Positions 62,953 through 64,000 of a DNA stretch of 64,000 bases are shown here, piece by piece (within the stretch, counting starts at the first letter, position 1; every line of letters starts with the position of its first letter). Location of the stretch: the NCBI GenBank assembly GCA_010093485.1, contig MU001510.1, forward strand, positions 885,709 to 949,708. The letters are read 5' to 3'. Under the pieces are notes generated by a model. That model was not told where the DNA came from, made no database searches, and saw nothing but the letters and a program-made list of their open reading frames with translations. This DNA is from Karstenula rhodostoma CBS 690.94 (Eukaryota > Ascomycota > Dothideomycetes > Pleosporales > Didymosphaeriaceae). A program made the position numbers and the translations under genes.

Positions 62953-64000
62953 GGTGGCGGAGGTGTTTTCAGCTCTTGACCTCGGCGTTGCGCTTGTCCA
63001 ATCTCTTGCTTGTGCAGTCCGTGTGCGTAGAGGGGGTCCTTTCGTCCGATGGAGGGTTATCGCAACCAAGGCAACGCAACGCAACGCAGTCCTGGGTATG
63101 CTGGAGGGTCCACGAAATGGCGACAACGAGCTAGGGCACGCACAGCAGAGGAACACAAGCTCACGCACGGGTGGCGGGGCGGCATCGCCTTAAAGACAGC
63201 GCTGCGTCCCTGTGCAACGCCTCTCCCCAACCCAATTCGACCCAAGAAACTCCCGGCATTTTGGGAATACGCTGCTTGTCAGCGGCCATGTCAATGGGCG
63301 ATATTAGCGCGGTAGGGATGGCAGCCAACGAGCGGGCGGAGCGGGAGCGCCGGGGCGCGGCTGGTGTGATGGCCCTGCAGCCCTCGGCAGAGAGCAGAGG
63401 CGTCTACGCGCCGTGCGAACCCGCGCCGCGAAACCGCAGAGAGAGAGTCCATATCGCATGGCGGGATTGATGGAAAAAGGGAAGCTGCGACGAGTAGCCG
63501 CTGTGGTGATGTGACCGCTGCATGATAGACGTGCCGACGGACATGCTGTTCTGCGGTGCGGATGATGTACATGTGGCCACCGCCAGCGTGCTCAACTCCA
63601 CATCAGCATCAGCATCAGCATCCACCGCCCCCAAACCTTGTCGGTGTACAACCACACCCATCTCCATGCCCGCTGCGCATCGCTGTACCGTCTCTGGAAT
63701 AGCCACAACCCAGCCGGTCTTCGTCTTTCCTCCTCTTCCGCGTTTGCAACGCTCAGCCTGGCTCTCTTCCAAATCCAATGTTCATGCATGAGCCTGCCCG
63801 CAAGGGGTGCTTTTGCCGTCGCGTCGTCTCCTTATGTGATTGGGCGCTTCTTTCATTCTTCCTCCGTAGCGCCGTGCCATTGGTCGCTTGTTTCCTTCCG
63901 CTGCTCTTGTTCCTGGCGGCGCAGGCAGGTTGAGAACGTGCGCCACTTATCACTATGTCCCGATTCGCTTCGCTTGAAAGCTTTGTGTGTGCGTTGCCGG
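62953..64000. other. Upstream region, no gene seen
   Basis: The promoter of the X325-like gene is here. Several frames of 62-124 codons on both strands are not supported. CATCAG-type repeats occur at about 63603-63625. Confidence 0.4.

Noticed and set aside
1..64000. CRISPR arrays, rRNA genes, bacterial-type operons or ribosome binding sites
   Set aside because: None seen; introns and gene style show nuclear fungal DNA, where CRISPR and operon signals are not expected.
1..64000. A secondary-metabolite gene cluster
   Set aside because: No polyketide synthase, NRPS, terpene cyclase, P450 or pathway regulator is present; the lone hydrolase does not make a cluster.

Overview
The window is nuclear DNA of a filamentous ascomycete. 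Genes carry short (about 45-160 nt) GT-AG introns with fungal CTAAC/CTRAY branch sites. Gene content (translin, Gpi11, Dbp9, an HNH-domain gene, an X325/BIM1-like secreted protein, HET, NLR-type phosphorylase and BTB genes) and lineage-restricted membrane and disordered proteins point to Dothideomycetes, probably Pleosporales. The class is inferred from style and content; no rRNA or species marker is present. Gene models below were assembled by hand from reading frames plus splice signals, and every listed junction keeps the frame.

Layout. 0.3-7.5 kb: a single-pass membrane protein, GPI11, translin (7 exons), an AT-rich decayed block and a DUF4238 protein. 8-15 kb: a broken NLR-type nucleoside-phosphorylase domain and two uncharacterised genes on the minus strand. 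15.6-17.5 kb: DBP9 helicase. 18-23 kb: three BTB genes on one strand, one of them degraded. 23-28.6 kb: a decayed stretch, a beta-lactamase-fold (FmtA-like) gene killed by four CAR-to-TAR nonsense codons, and an intact purine-nucleoside-permease (NUP) gene. 29-37.7 kb: a coiled-coil protein, an HNH-domain protein, a SET-domain protein and a six-exon membrane protein. 37.7-46.7 kb: gene-poor ground with a truncated F-box gene, a protein kinase with a predicted C-terminal membrane anchor, a complete 157-bp MITE and an intact F-box gene. 46.7-53.6 kb: a 1574-aa disordered protein divergent from an epoxide-hydrolase-like enzyme. 54-64 kb: small lineage-specific genes, an intron-containing tRNA-Gly(UCC), a truncated HET gene abutting an AT-rich block, and an X325/BIM1-like GPI-anchored protein.

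Theme. Conserved housekeeping genes alternate with fast-evolving accessory islands. In those islands, gene families linked in fungi to self/non-self recognition or rapid turnover (HET, NLR-type phosphorylase, BTB, F-box) are repeatedly truncated next to AT-rich DNA or carry C-to-T type nonsense codons, as expected of RIP (repeat-induced point mutation) and transposon traffic. I did not find a coherent multi-gene system that is demonstrably new. The most distinctive items are the MITE, the RIP-like pseudogene, the tail-anchored kinase and two dispersed repeat families.
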